The position numbers and the translations under genes were made by a program. The notes below the pieces were generated by a model, which did not search any database, was not told the origin of the DNA, and saw only the letters and a list, made by a program, of their open reading frames with translations. A stretch of 64,000 bases of DNA from Sphingobacteriales bacterium (lineage in GTDB: Bacteria > Bacteroidota > Bacteroidia > Chitinophagales > UBA2359), in contig JADJJT010000002.1 in assembly GCA_016706405.1 (NCBI GenBank), positions 1,240,001-1,304,000 on the forward strand, given 5' to 3'. How positions within the stretch are numbered: the first letter of the stretch is position 1; the number at the start of each line of letters is the position of its first letter. Shown here piece by piece: positions 46,246-55,969 of the stretch.

Positions 46246-48917
46246 ATGGAATTAGCTAAAACATACGCCCCTCAATCCATTGAAACAAAATGGTACGACT
46301 ATTGGATGGAGCATAAATTTTTTGCCTCAAAACCCGACCCCGCCCGCAAACCGTTTACCATCGTTATTCCGCCGCCAAACGTAACGGGGGTTCTCCACAT
46401 GGGGCACATGCTTAACAATACTATTCAGGACATATTAATTCGCAGGGCGCGTATGCAAGGCTTTAACGCTTGTTGGGTGCCAGGCAGCGACCACGCCAGC
46501 ATTGCCACCGAAGCCAAAGTAGTGCAAAAACTACGTGCCGAGGGTATTAAAAAAAGCGACCTAAGCCGCGAAACTTTTTTACAACATGCCTGGGCATGGG
46601 CAAATAAACACAGCGACCATATTTATAAACAATTGCGGCAAATGGGCGCAAGCTGCGACTGGGACAGAAACACTTTTACTATGGACGAACATTACTACAA
46701 ATCGGTAGTAAATGTTTTTGTTGATTTGTACGACAAAGGCCATATTTACCGCGCCCTCCGGATGGTAAACTGGGACGTAAAAGCTCAAACAGCCGTATCA
46801 GACGAAGAGGTTTTTTACCGCGAAACAACAGATGAACTATATTACGTAAAATACTTTATTGAAGGCAGCACCACCGAATACCTAACCGTAGCTACCACCC
46901 GACCAGAAACCATTATGGCCGACACCGCCGTTGCCGTACATCCCTTAGACGAACGCTACACCCACCTACACGGCAAAATGGCAATAGTGCCCTTAATAAA
47001 TAAACCTGTACCAATCATTACAGATGAATACGTTGACCGCAAATTTGGCACCGGATGCCTAAAAGTTACACCTGCCCACGATAAAACCGATTACGAAATT
47101 GGACTTAGGCATAATTTACCCATTTTGGATATCATTGATTTTGATGGCCGCCTTAATCAAAATGCCCAATTTTTTATAGGATTCGACAGTGAAGAAGCAC
47201 GCCCAATGGCCGCCGTCGAACTCGAAAAACAAGGGCTTATTGTAAAACGCGAGCCACTAACACATGCCAAAGGTTACAGCGAGCGCACCGATGCCGTTAT
47301 TGAACCTAAACTTTCTATGCAATGGTTTTTGAGCATGAAACAAATTTGCCAGCCAGCCCTCGATGCCGTTGTTAATGGAGAAGTGCAAATTATTCCGGAT
47401 AAATTTGTAGCTACCTACCGATATTGGATGGAAAATGTAAAAGACTGGTGCCTAAGCCGACAATTATGGTGGGGGCAACAAATTCCGGCTTATTTTATTA
47501 AAAATCCGGATGAAAAACCCGAAAAATGGCAGTTTGTAGTGGCGCAAAACATAACGCAAGCCGTTGAACGCGCCCGCCGCCTTACCAATAATCCGGATAT
47601 TACCGAAAACAACCTACAACAAGACCCCGACGTGCTCGACACTTGGGCATCGTCTTGGTTATGGCCAATCGAAGTGTTCAAAGGTTACTCGAACCCCAAC
47701 AACGAAGAAATAAACTACTACTATCCAACAAATGTATTGGTTACAGCCCCCGAAATTTTGTTCTTCTGGGTGGCTCGTATGATAATTGCCGGCATTGAAT
47801 ATCGCGCTGAAAAACCCTTTTCGCATGTATATTTAACCGGAATTGTGCGCGATAAACTGCGCCGAAAAATGTCGAAATCATTAGGCAACAGCCCCGACAC
47901 ATGGAGGTAATTGCCCAACATGGCGCAGACGGCTTGCGGATGGGCATCATGTTAAGCTCGCCAGCCGGTAACGAGATATTGTACGATGAAGAATTAGTGC
48001 TGCAAGGCCGGAATTTTGCCAATAAAATTTGGAATGCACTGCGCTTGGTAAAATCATGGACAACCGAAGGAGGCGCAACCAAAAATCCGGATAATGAACC
48101 CCTGATAGCTTGGTTTGGCAGCAAACTCAACCAATTTATTGACCAAACGGAAGCGTTGTATGCCGATTTCAAACTCTCAGAAATTATTAAAAGTTTGTAT
48201 AATTTTATCTGGGACGATTTTTGCGGTACTTACCTCGAAATGGCAAAACCTGAATACGGCCAACCAATTGACTTATACACTTACAATGCTACGCTGCAAT
48301 TTTTTGAAGACCTGATGAAATTGCTACATCCGTTTATGCCTTTTATAACCGAAGAGGTTTATCATACACTTTGCCGCAGAGCAAACCCTGCCGACTGTAT
48401 CGTTGTTGCCCGCTACCCACAGGCCCAAACAATTGACAACGCTGCACTTTTGGCTGGCGAGCAAGTAGCCGAGCTAATACGCAAATTGCGCGATACCAGG
48501 GTGAAACTACAATTAAAACCGCGCGACCTCATTAATTTAGCACTAAAAACCGTTGATGCCAGCGCATCCGGATGGATAGCATGGAAACAGTTGCTTGTTC
48601 GCAAAGCTTATTTGTCGGAGTTTGAACTTGTTAACGCCGAAGTGCCAAATAGTGTGTCGTTATTAGTGGGCAACGATGTGTTTTTTATAACTACATCAAC
48701 AGGAAATTTAATTGATACAGAGGCCGAACGCAGCCGCTTACAAAAAGAATTGGAGTATTTGGAAGGCTTTCGCGACTCGGTACTTAAAAAATTGAACAAC
48801 GAGCGTTTTGTACAAAACGCTAAGTCGGAAGTGGTGGCTCTTGAGCAAAAAAAATTAGAAGATGCCGAGCAAAAAATTACCTCCTTACAAGAGGGTTTAG
48901 CCCGTTTAACAAACTAA
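46246..48917 (+). CDS. valS: Valyl-tRNA synthetase, interrupted by a one-base frameshift
   Basis: Charges tRNA-Val in the cytoplasm (class I synthetase). The first frame (46246-47910) carries PPPNVTGVLHMGHML (HIGH motif, about residue 50), the editing domain (TTRPETIMADTAVAVHP), LDTWASSWLWP and KMSKSLGNSPD, then ends wrongly at TWR. The second frame resumes exactly in the conserved sequence (47901: MEVIAQHGADGLRMGIMLSS) and continues through the anticodon-binding domain and a C-terminal coiled coil (LQKELEYLEGF...). Adding one base near 47899-47900 restores a normal enzyme of about 890 residues. Nothing is missing on either side and the gene is essential, so a base-call or assembly deletion is the best explanation. 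No slippery sequence for programmed frameshifting is visible. Confidence 0.93.
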
Positions 48918-48990
48918 TAAATATTTTATTTTATAAATATGTTTGCCGCCCTGTTTTCAACTTTTTCCTGAAAAATTTACCTGCCTTCCT

Positions 48991-48998
48991 TACCTTTG
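48991..48998 (+). promoter_or_regulatory. -7 box of purL
   Basis: TACCTTTG, a full consensus match, 20 bp before the GTG at 49018. Its position inside a longer upstream-extended frame argues that the true start is the GTG. Confidence 0.6.
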
Positions 48999-49017
48999 TA
49001 ACTTAATTGCTGTATTT

Positions 49018-52000
49018 GTGAGTTATTCGTTTATTCAGTTAGCCCTGCACCCGCATTTGCGCGATGTTTTTGGAGATGCCATTGCCCAACGGTGTCAACA
49101 ATTTTTAAATATCAATACCGGAAAAATTAAATCGTCTCGGGTGTTTGTAGTAGATTATCACCTAAACAACCACCAGTTAACGGCATTTAGCAACGCTTGC
49201 CTTTATGACGAGGTAATGAATACCCAATATATTAACAGTTTGCTAATTCCCGAAGGATATGGCTCGTATATTGCAGTTGCCAAACTTCCGGGCGTTACCG
49301 ACGACGAAGGGGCCTCGGCACAAAAAGCTTTAGCCGATTTTTTAAATGTCCCATTAGATACAAATACACAACACATTTACACCCAGTATATTTATTATTT
49401 TGAGCAGCCACTTACCCGCCCACAATTAAAAAAAATTGCCGAAGAACTGTTGGGCAATAAACTTATTAACCATTTTCAATACGATTCACTGTCGGCAATT
49501 AACGACCTGCAAACAGCTAAACTGTATGTGCCAAAGGTAAAACTTGCCGCCGACCTAACGGTAAAAGATATTTCGCTCAATTTAACCGATCCGGAATTAT
49601 TAGACCTCTCGCGTAAAATGTTGCTGGCTTTAAGTTTAGACGAAATGAAAGCCATACAAGCGTGGTTTGCCAATACTACAACAGTACAACAGCGGTTGGC
49701 CGCAGGTTTACCCGCTAATCCAACCGATTGCGAACTCGAAATTTTAGCCCAAACATGGAGCGAACATAGTAAACACAAGGAGTTTAACGCTATAATTCAC
49801 TATACCAACCATGTTACCAACCAAAAACAAACTATAAAATCACTATTCAAAACGTATATAAAAGGTGCTACCGATGCCGTTACTGCCTCACTTAAAGCCA
49901 ACAATAATAATTGGTTGGTAAAAGTATTTACCGATAATGCCGGTGTTGTTCGCCTTAACCCCGAACAACTTTTTGTCTGGAAAGTAGAAACTCACAATTC
50001 ACCTTCGGCACTTGACCCTTACGGCGGTGCCATTACAGGCATTTTAGGCAATAACCGCGATCCATTAGGAACAGGCGTTGGCGGCGCTCGTTTGTTGTTC
50101 AATACAAATGTGCTTTGTTTTGGAAATCCGTTTTTTTCCGGAAAATTGCTTACCGGACAACTGCATCCCAAACGAATTTTTGAAGGAGTAGTTAAAGGTA
50201 TTGAAGATGGCGGCAATAAATCGGGCATACCTACGGTAAACGGCAGTATTGTTTTTGATGACCGGTTTAGCGGTAAACCCCTTGTTTATTGTGGTACTGG
50301 TGCGCTATTGAAACCCGATTACCACGGCTTGCCTACCTGGGAAAAACCTATTGCTACAAACGACCGCATTTTAATGGGCGGCGGGCGCGTGGGCAAAGAT
50401 GGTATTCATGGCGCAACATTTTCGTCTATCGAAATTGATGAACATTCGCCGGCCTCGGCGGTGCAAATTGGCAGCCCCATTACCCAAAAATTGCTAAACG
50501 ATTTTCTAATAAAAGCCTGCGAAGCGGGGCTTGTAAAATGCAGTACCGATAATGGCGCAGGTGGTTTGTCGTCTTCAATTGGCGAATTGGCAACTATATC
50601 GGGTGGAGCTTTGGTAAACCTCGAAAAAGTACCGCTAAAATATAGTGGACTGCGTCCTTGGGAGATATTTTTGTCCGAGTCGCAAGAGCGTATGACCATT
50701 GTAGCAGATCCGGAAAAAGTACCCGCCCTGTTATCATTAGCTGCACACATGGAGGTAGAGTTAACAGATATTGGCTGCTTTACTAATTCGGGCAATTTAG
50801 AAGTTAGGTTTAACAATAACTTATTGGCTTTATTATCGTTAGAATTTTTACATGACGGCGTGCCTCAAAAAATCCTTGAAGCTGAATGGCAACAGCCACA
50901 GTTAATAGAGCCACAAATTCCGGATAATGAAAATTATAACGAGGTATTATTGCGACTAATGGGCAGTTTAAATATATGCTCGCGCGAGGCCATCATCCGC
51001 CAATACGACCACGAAGTAAAAGGGCGCACGGTTATTAAGCCCTTAATGGGTGCTCAGGGTAAGGCTCCGCAAGATGCAGCCGTAGTGCGCACCCATTTTG
51101 AACATTACGAGGGGGTGGCAGTCTCTAATGGAATATTGCCACGTTACGGCGATATTGACGCTTATCAAATGTCGGCGGGTGCCTTTGACGAAGCAGTTAG
51201 GCAAATTATTGCCGTAGGCGGATTGTTGCCAAATAGGAGCGCCGATGATGGCATTGCCTGGTCGGTGAACGATAATTTTTGCGTTCCCGATTCCGTATAT
51301 CACCCCGAAACTAATCCGGATGGGAAATTAAAATTGGCAAAATTGGTACAGATGTGCCAGGCGCTTTACGATATGGCGGTTTTTTTCGACATTCCGCTTA
51401 CTTCGGGTAAAGACAGTATGAAAAACGATTTTAAAGCCGATGGCGTGAAAATTTCGGTGCCACCAACGATTTTGTACTCAATGGTTGCCAAAATTCCGGA
51501 TATCCGGAAAACTGTAACATCGTATTTTAAAGCATCGGGCGACCTTATTTATCAACTCGGCGAAACGTATAACGAACTTGGTGCTTCAGAATATTATGCT
51601 TTGCATGGTTATTTAGGGGCTAATTTGCCAATTGTAAGGCCTAATAATGCAAAAGACTTGTATCAAATGGTAATGAGGGCTAATGCGAAAGGACTTATTC
51701 AAAATTGCCACGACCTTAGTGATGGTGGTTTAATGGTTGCCCTAACGGAATGTACTTTTGGTGGTTTGGGTGCTAAAATTGAAGTTTCGGGTTTGCTAAA
51801 TACTAATCAGGACGTAAATTTACAAGCTATTCTTTTTGCCGAAAGCCACTCGCGCTTTGTGGTGTCTGTTGCCCCAGCGCATCAAATAAGTTTTGAAGCT
51901 ATTATGGGCAAGCGCGCTATTTTGTTAGGGCAGGTTACCGCACAGCCCCAACTAATAGTTACCTGCCAAAATACAACGTGTATTGACTTGCCAACTGAAG

Positions 52001-52038
52001 CCTTGTTGCATGCTTGGGATGCGGGACTTGGGTTGTAA
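49018..52038 (+). CDS. purL: Phosphoribosylformylglycinamidine synthase, synthetase part without glutaminase domain
   Basis: Fourth step of purine synthesis: FGAR plus ammonia (from glutamine) and ATP to FGAM. About 1006 residues from the GTG at 49018. There is an N-terminal PurS-like part (about 1-190), then the ATP-binding synthetase repeats: TWSEHSKHKEFNA, VETHNSPSALDPYGGAITGI, GNGAGGLSSSIGEL-type segment CSTDNGAGGLSSSIGELA, and SGKDSMKNDF, HDLSDGGLMVALTE, FAESHSRFVVSV. The chain ends right after the second synthetase half (HAWDAGLGL). The C-terminal class I glutaminase domain found in the long single-chain enzymes is absent, so a separate PurQ must supply ammonia. A TTG 75 bp upstream is possible but the promoter box lies between. 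valS ends about 100 bp upstream. Confidence 0.9.
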   Translation: MSYSFIQLALHPHLRDVFGDAIAQRCQQFLNINTGKIKSSRVFVVDYHLNNHQLTAFSNACLYDEVMNTQYINSLLIPEGYGSYIAVAKLPGVTDDEGASAQKALADFLNVPLDTNTQHIYTQYIYYFEQPLTRPQLKKIAEELLGNKLINHFQYDSLSAINDLQTAKLYVPKVKLAADLTVKDISLNLTDPELLDLSRKMLLALSLDEMKAIQAWFANTTTVQQRLAAGLPANPTDCELEILAQTWSEHSKHKEFNAIIHYTNHVTNQKQTIKSLFKTYIKGATDAVTASLKANNNNWLVKVFTDNAGVVRLNPEQLFVWKVETHNSPSALDPYGGAITGILGNNRDPLGTGVGGARLLFNTNVLCFGNPFFSGKLLTGQLHPKRIFEGVVKGIEDGGNKSGIPTVNGSIVFDDRFSGKPLVYCGTGALLKPDYHGLPTWEKPIATNDRILMGGGRVGKDGIHGATFSSIEIDEHSPASAVQIGSPITQKLLNDFLIKACEAGLVKCSTDNGAGGLSSSIGELATISGGALVNLEKVPLKYSGLRPWEIFLSESQERMTIVADPEKVPALLSLAAHMEVELTDIGCFTNSGNLEVRFNNNLLALLSLEFLHDGVPQKILEAEWQQPQLIEPQIPDNENYNEVLLRLMGSLNICSREAIIRQYDHEVKGRTVIKPLMGAQGKAPQDAAVVRTHFEHYEGVAVSNGILPRYGDIDAYQMSAGAFDEAVRQIIAVGGLLPNRSADDGIAWSVNDNFCVPDSVYHPETNPDGKLKLAKLVQMCQALYDMAVFFDIPLTSGKDSMKNDFKADGVKISVPPTILYSMVAKIPDIRKTVTSYFKASGDLIYQLGETYNELGASEYYALHGYLGANLPIVRPNNAKDLYQMVMRANAKGLIQNCHDLSDGGLMVALTECTFGGLGAKIEVSGLLNTNQDVNLQAILFAESHSRFVVSVAPAHQISFEAIMGKRAILLGQVTAQPQLIVTCQNTTCIDLPTEALLHAWDAGLGL

Positions 52039-52239
52039 AATAAATTTATGCTTATTAAAAAAAGCCTAATTGGCGAGGAAAACCTTGCCAGCGAGCAACG
52101 TTAATAAATAGTATTTTTGACGGGCAAAAAGGGGTCTGTCTAAATAAGGTTGTAACCAGCTAAGCCATAATTATCGACAGATTTTCAATGCTTAGTTGCC
52201 TTTGACCTTAAAAACCTATATCTTTAACGATTCAGTGCC

Positions 52240-52782
52240 TTACTCTTTCTTATCCGGAATGTTTTTTATAATTTCGATTAAATTTATTCCGTCCTTGGTG
52301 TGTTGAAAAATACCCGCCTGCCCGTATGCTATTGAATCGCATGAAAAAACACCTGTATTGATGACGATTTCGCCTAAATACGTGCATTTTTTGCCATCAG
52401 AATCCACCATGTTATACCCGTTAACTTTCAAAGGCAGTTCAAAACGAAGGCTTGCGGGTACTTTTTCTTTTTTTATTAGTTTTTTTAGCCGGTAGCTGAA
52501 GGAAGAAGCATCTGCCATTGGATTTTCGATTTTTAGTTTTTCTACTTCTATTTCGTAGTTATGTCCCCATTCATAATTGAAACCTTCTATTGAATCGTAA
52601 AAAAATTCGGTCTCTCCATCTTCTGTACGAATTAAATAGCAGAACTGAACACCCTCGCCCTGGCAGGGTGCTTGGTAATGCAGTATATTTAAGTGCTGCA
52701 AATTTTCTGTTTTGAGTGACGAATTGAACCCAAATACCATTGCTGCAAGGAACGAAAGAAGGTTATAAACAAAAAACAACAT
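52240..52782 (-). CDS. Exported DUF4377-like protein
   Basis: A 180-residue protein with an N-terminal hydrophobic segment (VYNLLSFLAAMVFGF) that may be a signal peptide or anchor. The region HYQAPCQGEGVQFCYLIRTE ... FFYDSIEGFNYEWGHNYEIE ... NPMADASSFSYRLKKLI matches the layout of DUF4377 (C...C, then IeGF-YE-G--Y-L-V and a final K-rich strand), a domain found in small secreted lipoproteins. The C-terminal 60 residues have no match I can name (NGYNMVDSDGKKCTYLGEI). Function unknown. It stands alone in a 200-bp and 97-bp spacer setting, convergent with purL. Confidence 0.7.
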   Translation of the reverse strand: MLFFVYNLLSFLAAMVFGFNSSLKTENLQHLNILHYQAPCQGEGVQFCYLIRTEDGETEFFYDSIEGFNYEWGHNYEIEVEKLKIENPMADASSFSYRLKKLIKKEKVPASLRFELPLKVNGYNMVDSDGKKCTYLGEIVINTGVFSCDSIAYGQAGIFQHTKDGINLIEIIKNIPDKKE

Positions 52783-52879
52783 ATTGTTTTGTATTAAATA
52801 TTTATAAATAGCTGTGGGCTAAAACAATTTTTTAGCCCACAGCAAAAGCAACGCAAAATAATTTTTCTTATTGTGCTAT

Positions 52880-55239
52880 TTATCTGGTTCTTGTTCTAGT
52901 AGTTTGTATAGGCGTTCCAAACACCTGTACTTCGGCAAGGCTCAAGCTACCGCTTCCGGGTGTTTTTGCATCATTTGTATCTATGTATATTCTAATGTAT
53001 CGGGCTTGGCGATTTATAGGAACAGTGCGGTTTTTTTGGTTGGGGTCTTTAAAACTAAACGGACCGAGATTTTCATTACGATTTTTAAATTCGTCCACAC
53101 CCATATGTCCACAAACAGTTTGATAGTTTGTAGATGTCATAGTGCCGTTACCGTTATTTTTATAGGTTCCTCCACCTGTAGTCCTTGCTCTTATTATATC
53201 AGCAGCACCGGTTGCCACCCACAAATTTTGTTGTTTACTCCAGCAACACTCATCTGTTCTGTTCCATATTACAATTTTTTCTACGTTGTGTATAGCACCA
53301 AGATCAACCTCCCAATAGGGGCATGCGCCTTCATCGGTTTGGTTCACCGACCCCATACTTAATCTTCCGTCTGTATTACCGTCAATAACCTTAGGGGCAT
53401 TGTTTTCGATTCCTTGGAAGAGTGGCGATTGGGATGCAGTTTTGCCAATTGCAATATTCCCCTCGTTTGTGTTGCAGTACTTGTTGGTTGTGTCGGCTGT
53501 GTTGGTTGAGTTGGTTGTTTTTGGTTCGGAGCAGGTGCTGTAGCCCATATTTCTTCTCCGGATGTGGTAACAAGCCTTAACCGGCCGTCATCTGTTAATT
53601 CGGCGTGCTTAACTTTGTTTAGTATTATTCCTGCAACGTTATCTTGTCCGGTAGTTGCGCAATAATTCTTTTTTAGTTTACTGTCTATGCAAACATTTCC
53701 ATCGGGGTTGAGGCTTAAAAAGCTTACAGCAGGTGGGTTGCCCCATTGCCCTTCTAAAGGAAAACGATATACTTCTTTAAATTGGCAGTTATTGCTGTTT
53801 AGAATCTCTTCTATCACAAAATTGCCATCGGTTGTGCCGCGAAGTTGGAAACGACCGTTTGCCGATACCAATTTTTCCTTTTCTAGTATGCGGTTGCCAA
53901 GATTTAAGATGGTTTGGTATTTTTTAACCGCATCTTTTGCTTCACAGTTAGAAGCGCTCGTTGCCGTGCTTGGAGCAGTTGACGTGCTTGGCGCAGTTGG
54001 CGGGGTTGTGGTGGGTTTGCACGAGCCAGGTGGGTAAATAGAGGCAATAGCTGCAATATCGCCGGCGCTTATGGCTTCGCGTTGCCCCATATTTGCAGGT
54101 GCCGTACCACTTTTTACATCAATAGTATTTCGGCCATTCTTAGAAAAAGCGGTAGCAAAATAATGCATTATCGAGCCAAAATCGTAAGCACCAATATTGG
54201 TAGCCTTATCCTCCTCTCTAGTGAAATTATGCTTTTTGTCTTCGATAATATTGCCAAAATTTATGGTAACATATTTATCGCGGTCTTCGCGGCTTTGCGT
54301 GTGGCTGAAACCGGCAGCATGTAATAACTCGTGGGCAACTGTGCCCATTCCCGCTTTATCAATTGAAATTTTCTGCATACCACCACTCCTTCCAACATCC
54401 GACCAGTTTCCAGATTCGGAGACAAACTCAACATAGTCTTTTTCATTTGTTCGAGGTATTATACACAGGTTTGTTTTGGTGTTTAACTCGTTGATGCCCG
54501 CTAAAATAATATCTCTTTTGCTGTGCCCGGCAGGAAGAACATACGGGATGGTAGAATTTGGCCATCTTCTGGAATTATCAGCATCATTAGATGGGGCGGG
54601 GGTATTGGTAAAATCTTCAACTTTTCCTAATACCATATCACTTTGATAAATAACTTTTCCGTCTGGGGTTATTTCTACCTCAACATTTTGTGCTTTTTTA
54701 GACATTGGCAGCACAATATTTAATTGTTTTTTTGTTGTAGGACCGCTGTAACCTTCGGCAGGTTTATATTTGGGGTCTATGGCACTGGTGTTTCCGGAAT
54801 TATTATTGCCCGGCGGACTGTTCCATACTTTTTTGTTTGCAGCCGTGTACAAGCAAAGGCTACCGTCATCTTCCAAAATAGCGCGAACAGGCTTCCATTC
54901 ATTTGTTCCGTACTTAGGGTCAAAAAACGCTTGTGTTTGGCTTGACCACGCTGCCTGATTGTTGCGGTCATAAACTACTAAATTTCCATCTGCCTGAAAA
55001 GTTAAATAGCTTCCGCCGCCTTTGGTAGCCATACTACACCAAACAAAAGCATCGCTGCTGCTGTAGATACAAAGGTTTCCGTCGGCTTGTACAGTCAGAT
55101 AATGGGATTTGTTGGCGGAATGAATACGTTGTCCCTCGGTAATTTTGCTGCCAACAGTAATTGTACCGTTCCCCGATTGTGCCATAATAGATAACACGGA
55201 ATAAAACAAGAACAAGGCAAAGAAAATTAAATTTTTCAT
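52880..55239 (-). CDS. Secreted astacin-type metalloprotease with lectin and discoidin domains, frameshifted
   Basis: Signal peptide 1-20 (ends SIMAQ). A bulb-type lectin domain covers residues 22-145 (YLTVQADGNLCIYSSSDAFV, YLTFQADGNLVVYDRNNQAA). The astacin (M12A) catalytic domain is about 225-405: HELLHAAGFSHTQSREDRD is the zinc site, SIMHY the Met-turn. A Ser/Thr-rich linker and a second lectin-like module follow. The frame then stops at 53359, but a neighbouring frame to 52880 encodes an F5/8 type C (discoidin) domain (NIAIGKTASQSPLFQGIENN, ARYIRIYIDTND, LAEVQVFG). Adding one base to the C4 run at 53459-53462 joins them (about 786 residues). No sorting domain is seen, so it may be secreted by another route or end unusually. 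Likely a carbohydrate-binding extracellular protease. Confidence 0.8.
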
Positions 55240-55439
55240 AAATAACTTAAATATTAAGTTTGTAGTAAAAAAATATCGCCATGAAAAGACAGAACCTGCA
55301 AATAGCTATTATAGCTTTCTATTTTCGGTTTTTGTTTTTTCTGACACGCAAAGGTTCCATGTAAATTCCTAAACCTAAAATTTTAGGGATAAAAACTAGG
55401 TTTTTAGGGATAGAATGTAATTACAGCTGTGATTTCCTA

Positions 55440-55447
55440 TAATTTTG
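55440..55447 (+). promoter_or_regulatory. Candidate -7 box upstream of the 41-codon frame
   Basis: TAATTTTG matches TAnnTTTG. No -33 box. It would give a leader of about 125 nt, which contains an imperfect inverted repeat, before the ATG at 55579. Two TTTTAGGGATA copies just upstream could be operator sites. Confidence 0.35.
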
Positions 55448-55578
55448 CGCCTTTGAAGGGACAATTTTGGTGCCTCGCGAAAATCGAATTTTGTATTGTC
55501 AACTAATTTAGCACATTACTCTTCTTCTATCTTTTCTAAATAGAGAATAGAGGCAACAATAAGAGTAATAACCTTAAT

Positions 55579-55704
55579 ATGAAAGCTAAAAATTTTGACC
55601 CAGCCGTAATATATATTGATACAAGGGCAGCCAAAATTCCGGATATCCGGAAACAGTTTTACCATCTGTTATACAGAGGAAAAGCCAAAGTTTTGTGTCC
55701 GTAA
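55579..55704 (+). CDS. Possible 41-residue small protein
   Basis: MKAKNFDPAVIYIDTRAAK IPDIRK and then FYHLLYRGKAKVLCP, before TAA. The spacing V-I-x-ID ... P ... LL-x-x-GKAKV faintly recalls the N-terminal PLMP segment of IscB-type (RRXRR) nucleases, so this could be a remnant of such a gene, but the similarity is weak. The piece AAAATTCCGGATATCCGGAA is shared with purL (AKIPDIRK). No evidence of expression beyond a -7 box. Confidence 0.3.
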   Translation: MKAKNFDPAVIYIDTRAAKIPDIRKQFYHLLYRGKAKVLCP

Positions 55705-55833
55705 TAATAAAGGTCAATGCGCAGGGCTTTTTCAAAGAGACCACCAGTTTAAAGAGGTGGTTTAAATTGGCATTAACCGAGTGAAGTTTGAGTGATTTAA
55801 AACTAAAATGTCTGTTTTTGAAAATTTAGGCAA

Positions 55834-55904
55834 TAAAAAAAGCAGGATAAGAGGGGTTACCTCTAATATCCTGCTCCCAATCACTACACTCAACTCACAT
55901 TTAA
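55834..55904 (-). ncRNA. Candidate small RNA (about 70 nt) with its own promoter and terminator
   Basis: Minus-strand promoter: TTG (55939-55937), a 21-bp spacer, and TACTTTG (55915-55909), a close but one-base-short version of TAnnTTTG. The RNA would start near 55904, run about 28 nt and end in a textbook terminator: AGCAGGATA/TATCCTGCT (9 bp), a TT bulge, AGAGG/CCTCT (5 bp), a 5-base loop and then T7. No reading frame of useful length is inside. The IS5 element inserted 31 bp upstream of the -33 box and left it intact. Confidence 0.5.
55841..55875 (-). terminator. Rho-independent terminator of the sRNA candidate
   Basis: Fourteen paired bases with one small bulge and a T7 tail on the minus strand. 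It would also stop leftward read-through from the IS element's transposase. Confidence 0.85.
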
Positions 55905-55969
55905 GACACAAAGTAACGAAAAGGTAACGACTTTAACAAGTTTTTTTTCATTTTTTTTTAAAACTTTTA

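Larger units (their letters stand above)
55240..55969. other. Gene-poor region with promoter, small frame and sRNA candidate
   Basis: Contains two direct TTTTAGGGATA copies (near 55381 and 55402), a plus-strand -7 box (55440-55447), a structured stretch (TTACTCTT...AAGAGTAA, 55513-55568), a 41-codon frame (55579-55704), a small hairpin (CCACC/GGTGG, 55741-55760), the minus-strand sRNA candidate (55834-55904) and the left edge of the IS element. Confidence 0.6.

Noticed and set aside
47880..47910. Programmed frameshift in valS
   Set aside because: No slippery heptamer, no downstream stem-loop, and no known precedent for this gene.
48943..49017. Upstream TTG start for purL
   Set aside because: The -7 box TACCTTTG falls inside this extension and the extra residues do not look like PurL; the GTG at 49018 fits better.
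52129..52151. GTCTGTCTAAAT, similar to the IS5 terminal repeat
   Set aside because: Only ten bases match, no second end and no transposase fragment nearby; could be a solo end but not supportable.
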